From Ctena decussata (lineage: Eukaryota > Mollusca > Bivalvia > Lucinida > Lucinidae), in NCBI GenBank assembly GCA_963989385.1, contig OZ022513.1, forward strand, positions 20,835,928-20,899,927: a stretch of 64,000 bases of DNA. The letters are read 5' to 3'. Position 1 is the first letter of the stretch; each line of letters starts with the position of its first letter. Made by a program: the position numbers and the translations under genes. This document shows, in pieces, positions 30,820 to 44,700 of the stretch. The notes beneath the pieces were generated by a model, which ran no database searches, had not been told where the DNA came from, and saw only the letters and a program-made list of their open reading frames with translations.

Positions 30820-32513
30820 ACGTGAAACTTTCAATTTCAAACATGAGTTTGAAAGCTTAAAAGGCAGTCTTTGGTGTTACATCAAGACTACCCATTTTGA
30901 AATAAAACTGACTTCTCTAGACAGGTGTTTCCATTATAGAGCTGAGCCACTTCAACTCTTACACATGCATGTATAGTCAAACGCTGAAAAGCATTATTCT
31001 CTATTGCAAACTCTGTAACCTCTCCGTTTGCAGGTGTCTGATCCAGCAAGTATTATTCATTATGACGGCTTTGTTATGAAAACGAAACGTTATGCCGTTA
31101 AATGTCAAGAAACGTCATCAAAGTGTCACAAAAATCGCCATGAATTGCCATTGTTATCAGCAATTCGACTCTTACGCCTTGAAACACTATATATGTTGCA
31201 GAACTTTTACATTTTCTTTATAGGCACACTTTGTCAGAATTGAAAATGAGAGAGAAAGAGAGAGATCAATCCGGTAATCAACGCAGTTATTTCATTAAAC
31301 GAATTTAGAGATAAAACATGAAATGAATGTACAAAACTCTCCTGAATAGTACATGTAACCCCACACAAATATACAAACTATATACATGCAATTGAATAAA
31401 TGTTTGGTGTCTAATGTGAACGAGTACACTTGGAGCGGAAGCGGCTCTGCCATTTTTATTTTCGCTTCACCTTTCAATAGGGGTCAATACTTAACGAAAA
31501 GACTTTGCATATCTAGAAGAAAATTCTTTTCTTTAAGTGTAGACTCCATTTTGGGCGGGCTTTGTCATTCAGAGGCACAATTAAGAAGTCATAAAAACTA
31601 TTTCCGGTTGTAAAACTGAGAGAAAACATACACCTCATATGATTGCAAATGCTATGATTTAGAATTGGATTCGGAAATTTTAACATTTGTTACCAGAACT
31701 GTTTCCAGTCGTAAAGGCCTATATCTTACAATGTCAACTCCATAAAGTCGAATACAAACTGTACATACATTATTCGTTTTAATACTTATTCAAGTTCTCT
31801 CCAGATAAACATTTTCTTTTTTGTAAGTCCCATGACGAAATCGTATTTCAAAATTCATTTCTTAGCCACTGTATATTTAAAGAAGGTACAATAAACTTGT
31901 ATTTGTCAATGGAAGCCATCTGAAAGCCATGCAGCTTGTTCCGATTTGTAAAACTGGTGAAGAAACATTGAACTATATCTATCTACCTTAAATATATGGA
32001 GATTTGCACAAGCGTATTAACTTGTTGAAATTCACTCCTAATATTTTGCTATGTGAGGCAAAACATGAATCGCATTTCAACTTTATGATTACAGTTTCAA
32101 AGCTCCAATATAGTGTCTATCTGACACGTTATCGACACTGTGCCATCTTCCAAAATGGTGAAGCAAATTACTTTAAAAGTTTTATCATGATGACTAAAAG
32201 CTACCAAATCATTTTTTTTGGTATTTTTATCAATATTGAACAACTTGTGTGTTGAACATATGGAAAGCCTAAATAGCATACTATTTTCAAGCTGTATATT
32301 AGATTTGAATGTTTATTGTTTTCATAATTTTTTTATCTCTGATAGGACATTATATGTTGCGCGATGTTGATCATATAAATGTGATGATCGGATTTTACAT
32401 TTAATGATTACTGATACAATAAGATAACAGTCAGCCGATACGAATGTTTTATAACTAATAAAATTTTTGTACAAATCAAATGCAGACTTTAAGCCAAAAT
32501 AACAGCTTTACAC

Positions 32514-32519
32514 TTTATT
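32514..32519 (-). terminator. Poly(A) signal of the receptor gene
   Basis: AATAAA on the minus strand, about 135 bases after the receptor stop codon. Cleavage would be expected near 32490-32500. Confidence 0.6.
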
Positions 32520-32653
32520 GACATTAACGCTGCTTAGTGAAACAAACTTCATTCTTCCTTATGTACATGTCTTAGATTAGATACAGATATATCTCAGTAG
32601 AGCACTGTATGAATCCGACACAAAGATGTCACTTGATGGCGCTTTTTAAAAAT

Positions 32654-32715
32654 TCAAATACTTAGTTTATTATTCTCATATTCTGTAGCTGCTGCGACTG
32701 TATCACCTGTAAAGC
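32654..32715 (-). CDS. Receptor exon 6: C-terminus with YENN
   Basis: The acceptor is CTTTTTTCAG. Two bases complete a Gly codon, then FTGDTVAAATEYENNKLSI and TGA at 32656-32654. The phase-1 frame joins exon 5 without a stop. YENN fits the SH2 consensus pYxN of Grb2-type adaptors. Confidence 0.82.
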
Positions 32716-35700
32716 CTGAAAAAAGTAAGAAAAGAGAAGCATGACCATTGAAAGAAAACACACGCACTTACACAAAAAAGAAAGAAACTGACAAGTGCTT
32801 TAAATCGTGGTTCACAAGAGTCAGGAAATATTATTAAAAAAAAAAAAACAAAAAAAAAAACAGGTTACACTGGCGGCCTATTTCTTTTGCTCCAGTGTCT
32901 ATCTTTCTATTGAGTCCTAATCTTTGTTTCACCACAGAGTTATTTCGCAATTTATATGTTTATTCTACTGTTTCACTGATGAACTCCAAACCAAACGTCA
33001 CATGAAGAACGATATGACAGTACAATAAGACCCCCACCCCTTCCTCCAGTACTTTATTACTGACCTTTTACAAGGCGGTGCTTTCATTGTGGTTTATACG
33101 AGGGTTGTTCAGAAATTTCTGATTCTAGCCGCCTAACTTTGTTTAGCGGCATGATGGGGACAAATGCTATGCATGTATTGAAAGCACTACACTAGTCTTT
33201 ACAATGATACCTAACACTATACAAAGATATGTTTTCTTATTGAGCTACAACGCATGTTATTAGGCCCCAGTCATACAACTGGGCTAATTGCATAACTATG
33301 TGAATTTATGTTCAGTGTGTCATTCAAGTGAAAAATCATTGTAAATACTTAATAAATTTTGTCAGCTTCTTGTCACTCGTTGCTTTTGGTGTCCACACAA
33401 AAGTTAGAAGGGCAGCAGACGTTATCGATTTAGTCCTCGCTAAGCAATGCGCAGTTCTTATGAGGTTATTGAAAACGACGTCAATGTCATTTTCGAAAGC
33501 TCGTAACGGCTTCGTTGTTAACATTAATTTTAATTTTTCGACGGTTTCAAATTGACCCATGCAAAGGCTCTTCCAAACAAGATTTAAAGACCCTTGTTAT
33601 CGTTATAAAATCATTATACCTATAGTAGAAAGGGAGATATTGCCACTACATAAAATGTTTATAATCTAAATTGAATGGACAGTATGGGACCTAGATTAAA
33701 TATATTTTCCGCAATATTTACATGTCACATTTGCCTGGGGACTAATTTTTGAGCATCAATGATGTAAACAATACAAAGACTGTTCATGAAATATGATCTT
33801 CTTAAGTGAAAGTCTGCAATGGCTGTAGGGTATACCTCTTTCAAAAACGTTCAAAAATATGTCCTTTAGAAAACGTACTCCACGTTTGCAGATTTGTCCG
33901 GACATATCGTCCCTTTATATATTTTCGCTATCAGAAATTCTGTATTTATTTTGGTTACCAAAATAGGACGTCACGAACAGAACTTTCTGAACATCCCTCG
34001 TATATCACGCCTACCAATCGCTCTCATGCGAAACCACGGTTCAGAACGCCAATCCATAAAAGAAGAGTTTCCGGTCAGAGGCTCAAAATCAAACAAGAGA
34101 ATGCGACTTTTCCCTACATGTATACATCGCCGAGATTGACATTGAGCACATGCTCCGCCATACTAAATGCATATCTGGAAAAATGCAAGACCATGTGCCT
34201 AATCCTTTCATGTGCCGAAGAAACAATCTATATGTGACAAAATAGCATTCTTATATTTTGCATAAATAGTTTCCAGAGAAAATAAATACCTCAAAAGTCG
34301 TGCCGATGTGAAATTTGTCTACGATTTTGGCTCCTCTCCTGCAAAACCGGAAACTCCTCTCATGGATTGGCGTTCTGAACCGTGGTTTCGCATGAGAGCG
34401 ATTGGTAGGCGTGTATATGCTGTTTTTGTGCTGTAGTCTTAAAAATGATTTTTTTCTGTCTTTCAGACATCGTTTTTACATCTCCATGAAATAAGCAAAT
34501 GGGTAAAAATAGATTTTTAGTATGCCTAATATGTTTGGTTAAAATAAGCTAGATGACTCCCTTACAGGATGGCAGCTGTTTATTTTGCTATCCGCGCGCT
34601 TTCTCTTACTAAATTGTTATTGTTACTCTATGTTTCTGTTCCCCGCTTAGTGTCGTGAGTGGGATGTTGCATTTGACTGCATTTTGACACAACTTAGATC
34701 AGGACAACCGAATCTGATTTTGCCTTCTATGATCGTATATTGGTTCCACAGAAGCCTCAATCAGGTTTCATATTTTGTCGAGATATTCTTCGATCATGTT
34801 TACTAGACTAAGGTCAGTTTTTTCTTGTCTCGCTGAGTGTATGTATGTGCGCTTCATGCGTGCATGCATATATCATATTTCCGTTCTCTTAAACTTCGAC
34901 GAATTCGCGTGACTGTGTGTTTGTGTCCAAGCAGCAAATGTGTAACTTTTTTACCGTACCTGTATTAATGCTCTCGTACGTCTGGGCTTTTCTAGATCCT
35001 ATGTTCAGCTCAGTGTAATCAGTCCTTTCAACAGTTCTGAAAGAAGAACCAAGCACAGAATTCATTGACTCTGAAAAGATATCCTAAGCATAGCTATGCC
35101 TACTCTTATCTGTACTTGGTGTTTTCTTTATCCTTCTATCTCTAATGTTACTATTGTGTGGTTTGAACGATTTATGACAGATTTAAAACTGGCGTTGTAA
35201 AACAGCGTGGTTTTAAGCAATGATTTGTTTATCGCGGTTATATGTTATATATTACTGAGCATCCATTATTCAAAAGTGATTAACTAGGCTATATCACTAT
35301 GCCATAAATGGACTGTATCAAACTTCGAATGGGTTGTGGTGGTTGGAATAAGATCAAAACTGATCAACGAATGCATTAAAAGGTAAGTGAAATGTAGTCT
35401 AATTAGAAATTATTTGATGATTTTTTAAATTGTTTTTATTTACTGTTTCGCCAGGACAGTTAAATTGAGGGGCCATAGTCTATAATTTGAGGATATTTTG
35501 TCTTATTACAGATCAAATATTGCTTTCAAGGAAACAAAAGCTATTTTGTAACGTAACAGTCTCAAACTATGTTAAGGCTATTTAGTTAGGGCTGCATCCT
35601 TAAATCGTAATAATTTAACTCTCATTCTCTCTCTCTCCCTCTCTTTCTGTCAAAGGCGGCATAATAAATTTATATGACATCCGTATTATTGAGAAATAAA

Positions 35701-38700
35701 GAAATACTCACTGGGTGAACAGGGTTCAAACCCACGCCAGCTGCGGCAACTCCGCCTAGCAATTCAGAGACACAAGCTTAACCATTTGCGCCACTACGCT
35801 CCTCAAGATAAACTTCCCAGAATGACCAGTCCGATAGGGCTATAATAATTTCAGTGGTCAATAATTCAACAAAGAAATTCCCAGGAATAACTACTTACCC
35901 TCTGGTATCGTTATTAGATGCAGCTTCTGAACCTACAAAGGATAAATGAATATAAACTATGGGGTGGCTCTTTTATTCTATTGAACTACTGGTCAAGCAT
36001 TAGCTGTAAAATTACGTTAATTTGGAACAAACATTATATTTTTTTAAAGTAAAATTCACTCGTTGCGTTCGTTCGTTCTTGGTACTTTAAAGAGTTTAAT
36101 TTTAAGAGAGTTTCAATAAACAACAAAAATAGGCATCATAGTGATATATAATTACTTAGTCAATGGTTGACTGCATCCAAACTTTCCTCATATTTGGCCA
36201 GTGATTTACCGCTGATTTAATGTTTAGCAATTTAATGATTAGACAGTTTACATAAATCCTAATGGCCATTCGTATTCTATTATAACAAAGGAACTTATTT
36301 TGGTTGTACATGTATGTTTTGCACACGATGGCTGTTTAATAATGCCATTCAGAGACCTGCAGGACTGTTGGACAGCAGAACCAGACAGACAAACCTAGTG
36401 TTTAATCATTTTGCGTATATTTCAAAATCTATACACCTATTTGAAAAACGGTAGTGCAAAAATAAAACAAATAGTAAGCCACTGTGACAAAAGTGTTTAC
36501 CATTTGGGTCAGGGCGTGATCTATTTCCGTCCATGTTTCGTCTACAAAAGAAAATTATACCTATTATGAGACTACATGTATCAGTAGCTTTCACGGGTAT
36601 GAGGTGTGGATTGAAAAAGCCGTCACGAGGGTCACCATAATTAGCCTCGCCTCACGATGCCGAACAGTGGTCCCGATATGCGGACTTTCTATCTGCATCT
36701 CACACTCATGATAAACAATATGTTTCGCACATTTTTACTCTAATATAGGGATCAAACATGGTTTTGCATGCATTAACGTTTGCCAGGTCCCGAGGGAGAT
36801 GTTGATAACCGAGGCCGAAGGCCGAGGTTTTCAACATCTCCCAAGGGACCTGGCAAACGTTAATGCATTGGAAAAAATGTTTGATCGCTGTTATTGCATA
36901 AATTCAACGAAATATTCGTTAGGATTTGCGAAAATATGGCACTATATTTCGTCACCGTTTCACAGCCAACGCTCCGGTGCATCACTTTTATTAATATCCG
37001 TCTTCCTGGCCCGACAGCATCAAGCTGTTCAAAATGGTTGCCATCATCCTATTCAACCTCAGTATTTATGGAAAGAGTCCATGATGGTCGTTTCAAATTC
37101 ATCAACAAAAAGCAGATACCTTGATCAAAGCAAAAAATTCCATACAGAACATGCCTGGCCCTTTCATGCACCATCCTGCAGTTCTTGATTACTGAAAGCT
37201 TAGGATGCATGTTTTCTTTAACACTCTTCATTTGGCATCGTGAGAATGAAGACAACATGGCTTTGAAATCCATGTCAGTACTTTATGACGTAATAAGAGT
37301 ACAAAGTATGATGACGTCACAAGTATACATAGGTAGCACGCGACCAATTATATTGTTAATTACCCGAAAGAGGAGAGGCGCATCACCAATATTTTTCGAC
37401 CCAAACGGGAGAGACAAAGGTGCATGGCGGTTTTTAGTGGCCCGGCACAAGCATAACGAAAGTTCTGTCATCGTGTTTCAACAGCGCGTGAAAAACATTG
37501 TTGAAACACGGTTTGTCGCCTGTTGATGCACGGCTGTTAATACCTCTCGGCACTGCTTTTTATGCAATAACAATGTTTCATGTTCTAGGATTTACATGTT
37601 AAAGTTAATAATTTAGCTTTCAGTGGTGTCTATTACATTTTGAAAAAAAAAATAAAGAAAAATAAACGCCGCTATCAACGACAAACGTTCGGTACTTAAC
37701 GTTTATGTCCAAATGTGACATAAACTTAGTATTACGTCATTTGCCGTTTCCTTGACGTCATTATCGAATAACAACGCCATCACTTTACGACACAGATGCG
37801 TGACTTCCTATACAACCAGTGCTTTGATTGCACGTTATTTCCTCCGTCCTAATGAGATATCATGGGTTAGATGAGAATTGTCGGTACAGGTGAACCTCGC
37901 GGGTATATATTTAATTGATGTGCAAGAAAACAACAAGTTTACTATCACGACGCGAGACGTTCACCACACAAAAGCAGCCCTTTTGTAGCAATCAATGAAG
38001 AGACAGTGCAAACTTGTTTTTACTATAATTTGACCCCTGCTAAGGTTATTTCCAATTCAAAAGGTAATGGCTGAAACATGCGGGCTTTCAGTCATCGGAA
38101 TTTCATTTTGACTTATTGTTCTCGCAGTTACATACGTGTAGAATTACGGAGTGTATTAAGGTGGACGATCCCGGAAGAACTCTGTTCTTGCTTGTTTAAA
38201 AAACAAAAGAGTTATTGTTCATCATCAAATCGACTAACTGTGGAGTAAATACAGTTATAATATACACTACCAATATCTACCGTAAAGATCCTAAGTTTTC
38301 GGGCACATAGGTCTGTACAAACAGTGAAAACTGAGATCAGACTGTTCCTAAGGAACCAGAATGATCAAGATCTTCACAGTTTCCATTCCATCTGCACATT
38401 TTTGTCGACATTACTCTATGGTAGAACCGAATAACAGGAAAATAAATAATAGGGCAAGGACCGGCTGTGCTTGCAGCAGGTACAGAATTTGGGCAGTCTG
38501 TTTTGGGGATATTTTGAACTTAAACATTGTTTTTCTAGGAAACGAAACGGTGAAATGTTTGTTTTTTTGTTTTATTCTTTAACATACGACGTAAGTTTTA
38601 CTAAAATAATACGCAGAAGCATGCCCCATCGATTGATAATATTTTTCATGACGTTTTTCATGAAATTCAATTTTCTTGCATTTTTTCAAAGAATGTAAAA

Positions 38701-41700
38701 CTATACTTATTAACAAGAAAACTGCAATTTTTTGTTATCAGTTTGTTTCAAATATCATATATTACAGATTATATGATTTGCTGAAATGAAAGTGCATTCA
38801 TGTGCTAGAGATATGAATTTTAATGGAAAATGTTTAAAAATAATATGTAGAAATACAAAATATTGTTTTTTAGGAAAACAAAACGGTGAAAATTGTTTTT
38901 TTCTTACCCAAATGTTTTATAGCTCTTTGGGTTATTTAGATGGTATAATGGTTTGAATGCCTCGCCAATATTTCTATTCAGTATTCGTCTACCTTAAGGC
39001 ATGTTGGTGGTGCTTACCCCCGAATCAAACTTCTTTAAAGGGATCCATGTCTGTTTATCTACACATTTCGGATTTGTGAATATTTCTACATTTCACGGTT
39101 AGGACGTTAGTTTGATATGTTGACCACTTAAACTATTTTTCCAGACATTCATTAAAATATAGTATATATAGAAAGCATTGTTGCGTTGTTCAATTCAAAT
39201 ATCATACGTTTGGTCGCCCAGCTCAATGTGACCTCTTGGGAACAACTGCTGTCGGTCATCTATCGTCTTTCACAATCGGCCACATATTCAAATGGCATGT
39301 CTCAGAATCTCTGCAGTCAAATACTCATCATTGTCTATGAAATACAGAGTTCTAAAAAATGGACCTTTTTTCAAATTGCTGTAACTCCTTTATTTATCGA
39401 TGAAAGCTTTCAAAATGATTTACTACTGTAGCTTTTGATACTCCTTTGCATTTAAAATGTTTAACTACTAAGTGGCACTGCTTACATGGAGTGACAACAT
39501 AATGTTTTAAGTTTACAGTTATGACGTCATTTCTATTTTTCAGCAATGTTGAAACTGCATACTGGTCCCGAGCGAAACATTCTTTCACATTCAAAACTTA
39601 AAGCCATTTTTGGAAATGGCACCTTAAAATTGGGCAGCTTTATATCCAAAACAGACCTTTTCATTGATTTGCTAGGAAGAACAGTATGAAAGTGTCTATC
39701 GTGTTGAGTAAATGATTTTGTTCTCAATTAAATTTAATGCCTGCATTTATGATATCAACTCTCCAGGTGCCTTTTAATCAGCAAAACTTCTGTAACTACT
39801 GTGGCTTCTGGGGGCTTCTGAAGCCCAATTAATATTATTTACAGTTATAATTATTTTGCATTCCACTAAAAAACATTTTGGATGACCATAAAGCAGAAGA
39901 AAGTGCAAGAAATGCAGACAAAGTTTAAACAGACCATGCTTAATTAACCTGTTAGAATAAAAAATGTTATTTGTGTTTCATACAGGTTGTGATTGAGGTC
40001 AGTCTGACATAAAATAGGTAATTTATGTGTGTGTGTCGGGGGGGGGGGGGGGGGGGGTGAAGCTGGGAAAGTGGGATGGGGGGGTCATCACATTTTTGTA
40101 ACCTATCTCGGGGGTCGGTAAATTTTTCTAGTGAGACTGGGGGAGGGGGGATCGAAAACAAATTGGTAAACCATATGAAAATGTACCCCCCCCCCCCACA
40201 CACACACACCAACCTGATAATAAATGATTAGTCCCTAATGGATATTTTGAATAATGCAAATAAAATTGTATTGAAATGGTCGTTTGAAAAGAAAATGAAG
40301 AGCTTCGAAGGAAAGTTGCAGGTAAACACAAAATTATCTTTGGATTCATCATAAAAAATCAACCAAAATGGTCAGAGTAGATCTTTTGATGTCGTTCAGT
40401 TACATAAAAATAAGTGGGACAGGAAAAAGCTGTTTATCAGTTCTTTGCTATTTTCAGTTCTTTAATGATCTTTGGTGATACTGTTTTTCATTGGCCTGTC
40501 TCTTTATTTTTCTTGCAAAGCTCTCCGGCTTAATCATAAACAGCCTATTCTATCACGTTGCACTAACCACAACATAACAGCCAATTTCTCCTCCGTTCTA
40601 TTTTTCTCAGACTTTCTGCCATTAATTGAGATTTTTTGAACCCTTGTTTTCTTAGAATGCAGACCTGAGAGCGCTCTGAAATCATTTCCTTTTACTTAAT
40701 GCCATTGCTGTATGTTTCAAACAATGCAGGTGAGAAAACGATGTCATTTATACACTATGACGACATCATTACATCACTTTCGGTAAAAGTATTCCTTAAT
40801 AAAGAATCTTATTCAGTCAACTTTTGCTACATCCATGCAAAAGTTTGCAAAGTTTCCTTTCTAAATAAAGGAAGTTACAGCAGGTTCATAAAAAGGTCTA
40901 CGTTTTTAAATCACCCTGTATAATGTAAAACTGGTCATTTTCAATTGATTTGTTTTGAGATGCTAATGTTAACGTTCTGACATAGTTTGCTTACCTAAAC
41001 ACATTGTTATCCATATGATTATTCTTTTTTTTGGTAAAAAATAAAGTTTTCATGTACTTACATGTCAATGGAAGAAAATCTTACTCGTACATGTATGTGT
41101 CTGCTAAATGTTATTACCCTTCTGAAATAAGGCCTTTATTTACTCCCTTCCTTCCTACTTACTTAAGCCACTGAGCCAAAGAAAAGGTTTTATATGTTGC
41201 CGCTAAAGATAGAAAGAATGAACGTTTGTTCATATCGGGGGCTTAGTGCAAGACTAGTCTAACTCTATATTTTGAACCGTTTCAGGAGAAGCAAATATCT
41301 GATTATTACAATAAATAAACGTAGTCTTAACGTGAAGTTTGACACATTTACATAAAACATGGGAGAAAGGGGAAATGCTTACATTATTACATTTTATTAA
41401 TCTATTTTTGTTAAATCATGTTTTTGTGACTTAGACTACTTTTAGTGCAAGAACAGTCTAACTTATGATAGACTACTTTTTCCAAAGCACAATATAAGTT
41501 CATTATAAAAACAATCTTAATATTTTTATAGCTTATTAAACATGAGCAACTTTAAAATTTCAAATAGAACAATTTATATAACTGTTTTGTTAGTGCAAAA
41601 CTATGCTAACTTCAAATAAACTTTTTATTAGCGCAATACTAGTCTATCTCAAGATAAAATAGTCTTGTACTAAGAAAAATGAGGAAAATATTTTGAAATG

Positions 41701-44700
41701 AAAATATTCCATGTTTTACTACTGAAAAACTGTGTAATAGAGTGTTAAGAAAACATTGTACATAGACATATAAACAGTTAAAGTATATGAGACTTTGTAT
41801 CTAAATTTATAAAACTGAAAACTTAGCCATTTACCCATAGCATGTCCTCTAAAATCAAATTCCTCTCATTGAAGTTAGACTAGTCTTGCACTAAAGGTTT
41901 GGCACATCTTGCGCTTAGACTATGTTTTAATTAGAAAAAAAAAGCATTTTTTGCAAAATCTTGAATCTTTATATTTTCAAAGAATGTGTATTTGATCTTC
42001 AAGTTTCCAAAAGTGCAAAAACGTGAATTTGTGAAAAATAGTGAGTTAGCATAGTCTTGCACTGAGCGCTCGATATTGTTCTCCTCCGATAACCAGCAAG
42101 AGAAGGACCATTCGGTCCTGATCGCTTCGGTAAGCACTGACGTTGTTTTGTATTATTAACGTTTTGGACATTTGTTTATAATATGAACCTACCGATCTTT
42201 TTAGCCATAAAGTAACAGTGCCAACATATTCGTTAGCAATGCAACAAGGCCTATTAGTTTTAGACAGAAAGGACCTTAGGGACCAAAGTCACATTTTCAC
42301 TCAATGATCTTGACCTCTAGAATTCAAAGGGGTTGAAGCCGAAAGCATCTCCATATCACATAGAGTACAGTAGCAACAACAAAAATGCATTTTTCAGCTT
42401 TTCCAATTCAAAGCCCTAAAAGAAAACGTTTGACTTTGCCATAGAAGAGGTAAAGGTCACCCCAAGGTCACATATAGAATTTCTAATGTTTTACCCGTTT
42501 ATATGCTGGCAGCCATTTGGGTCATGTGACCTGGACCAAATGAATAAAATTTCTTTCATCTTCTGCAAGAAGGCTGCATATTTTATTAAAAGTGAAATTA
42601 GCCAAGTTGTTTTCGAGAAGAAGTCCGTTGAAAATTTTGACGAATAACAGTCAAGTTACCTTTGGCCAAGGTCATTAATCATTAATTGTCCTTGTCCTCT
42701 AGAATTCATAGGGGTTGAATTTCTCAATATTTTTATATCAGAGAGCATAATAGCAACAGAAAAATTCAATTTTTCAAATTTTCCCATGCAAAAGCATAAG
42801 GGACCTAATTCGACGTTGCTCTAAATAGGTTAATGTCAATCCAGGGTCATCATTCATATAAATTTTGTGGTACTAGTGTCTCAAATGCTACATACCAAGT
42901 TTCAAGGCGATCAGGACAGTTGTTGTGGACAAGAAAATTAAATGTCTGTGCCAAATATGGGCATGGCGGCCATTTTGGTCCTGTACAAGAGGCCCAAATA
43001 AGCCTGATATCGCTCACCTGGCTTTTGTGCAACGGGACCATTGTGATACAAAATTTATCAAATTCCAGAGATTTTCTCAATTTCACATTTTGCTACTTTT
43101 AGTAACAAAGGCCAACTTGTCTGGTCTTTGTATATTTACTTTTGAAACACCGTAATGCAAGAATCATTTTGCCACAAATTTCATCAAAATCCATTCAGGG
43201 GTTACTGAAATATTGTCAGTTTCATGGTTTGTGCTATTTTAGTAACGACAGATGGCGGCCATCTTAGAATGCCAAAATGCAAAAAATGTAAAAGCTTTCA
43301 TGCAAGGACCATTTTGACACAAAATTTGTCCAGTTCCATTGTCATTTTCTAATTTTAATATTTTGCTATTTTAAGTAACAGAGACCAACTTGACGGGTCA
43401 ATATTTGTTAATTTTTGAAACACGTCAAAGCAAGAATCATTTTGCCACAAATTTCGTCTCAATCGCTTCAGCTGTTAATGAGATGTTGTCATTTTCATGT
43501 TTTGTGCTATTTTTAGTAACGGCAGATGGCGGCCATCGTGGAATGCCAAAATGCAGAAAATCGAAAACTTAATGAAAGGACCATTCTGACAGAAAATTAG
43601 TCCAATTCCACTGAGATTTTCTTATTTTCACATTTTTCTACTTTGAGTAACAAAGCCCATTATGACTTGGCTATATTTAGTTACTTTTGAAACATCTCAA
43701 TGCAAAAATTATTTTGACACAAAGGTCGTCAAAATCTATTCAGCGGTAACTGAGATATTGTCATTTTCATGTTTTGCGCTATTTTTAGTAACGGCAGATG
43801 GTGGCCATCTTGGAATGCCAAATTGCAATTAATCGAAATGGCTTCATGTAAGAAACATTCTGACACAAAATTGGTCCAGTTCCATTCAAGGGTTTTTGAG
43901 TAATTGACATTCTAAATTTGTGCTATTTTTAGTAACGGCAGATGTCGGCCATCTTGGAAAGCCAAATTGCAATTAATCGAAACGGCTTTATGCAAGGAAC
44001 ATTCTGACACATAATTGGTCAAATTCCATTCAAGGGTTCTTGAGTAATTGTCATTTTTATGTTTGTGCTATTTTTAGTATTGGCAGATGTCGGCCATCTT
44101 AGAAAGCCAAATTGCAATTAATCGAAACGGCTTCATACAAGGAATATTCTGACACAAAATTAGTCGAATTCCATTCAAAAGGTTCTTGAGTAATTGTCAT
44201 TTTTATGTTTGTGCTATTTTTAGTAACGGCCCCCATGGTGGCCATCTTGGATAGTCAACTACATAAAATTGAAGTAATTCCTTTCAAGGGCCATTTCTGA
44301 CCAAATCAGACCACAATCAATTGCGTTTCCTTGAGATACTGACATTTGAGCAAAATCGGTCTTGTAAACGCTAAGTAGGTCAATGTGACCTAATTCCGCT
44401 ATAGATTTTTTTTTTTTTCAATTTTTTATCCAAAGGTCCCATTTATGTTCCACCCAAACTTTCAACTAAATATACCAAATGGTTCTGGAGAAGAAGTTGA
44501 TTTTGTTGTTTTTTGCTATTTTAAGTAACGGCGGCCATCTTGGATTCATGACCTAATCCAATTTTAAAATTTTGAAACCCTGCAGTCTGGTCATTCTTTA
44601 TGTGAAAGGTGGGTATCAATAAGGTGGGTTTTCTGCATCCTACCAAAGTTTAATTTTTTGACTGATGGTGTACTCCAGTGTGTCTAGTTTATTGAACCAT

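Larger units (their letters stand above)
29548..32513. other. Intergenic stretch between the two converging genes
   Basis: No exon or transposon end was recognised apart from the X-box and CRE motifs at 30170-30819. It ends at the poly(A) signal of the minus-strand gene. Confidence 0.5.

Noticed and set aside
33806..34237. 143-codon plus-strand frame, one of the longest in the window
   Set aside because: It runs through one arm of an inverted-repeat element, has no recognisable domain and lies antisense in a receptor intron.
35705..35814. A tRNA gene on the minus strand
   Set aside because: A and B boxes are present, but the anticodon arm and acceptor stem do not pair properly. It fits a tRNA-derived SINE better.
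36501..36541. Alternative reading of receptor exon 3 as ETWTEIDHALTQM
   Set aside because: This frame needs exon 4 in phase 0 and leads to a stop in exon 5 (LLKGLITLS then TGA). The frame RNMDGNRSRPDPN joins all later exons without a stop.
36799..37526. Plus-strand frames of 129 and 113 codons
   Set aside because: They start in a long hairpin repeat, show no family resemblance and have no splice partners.
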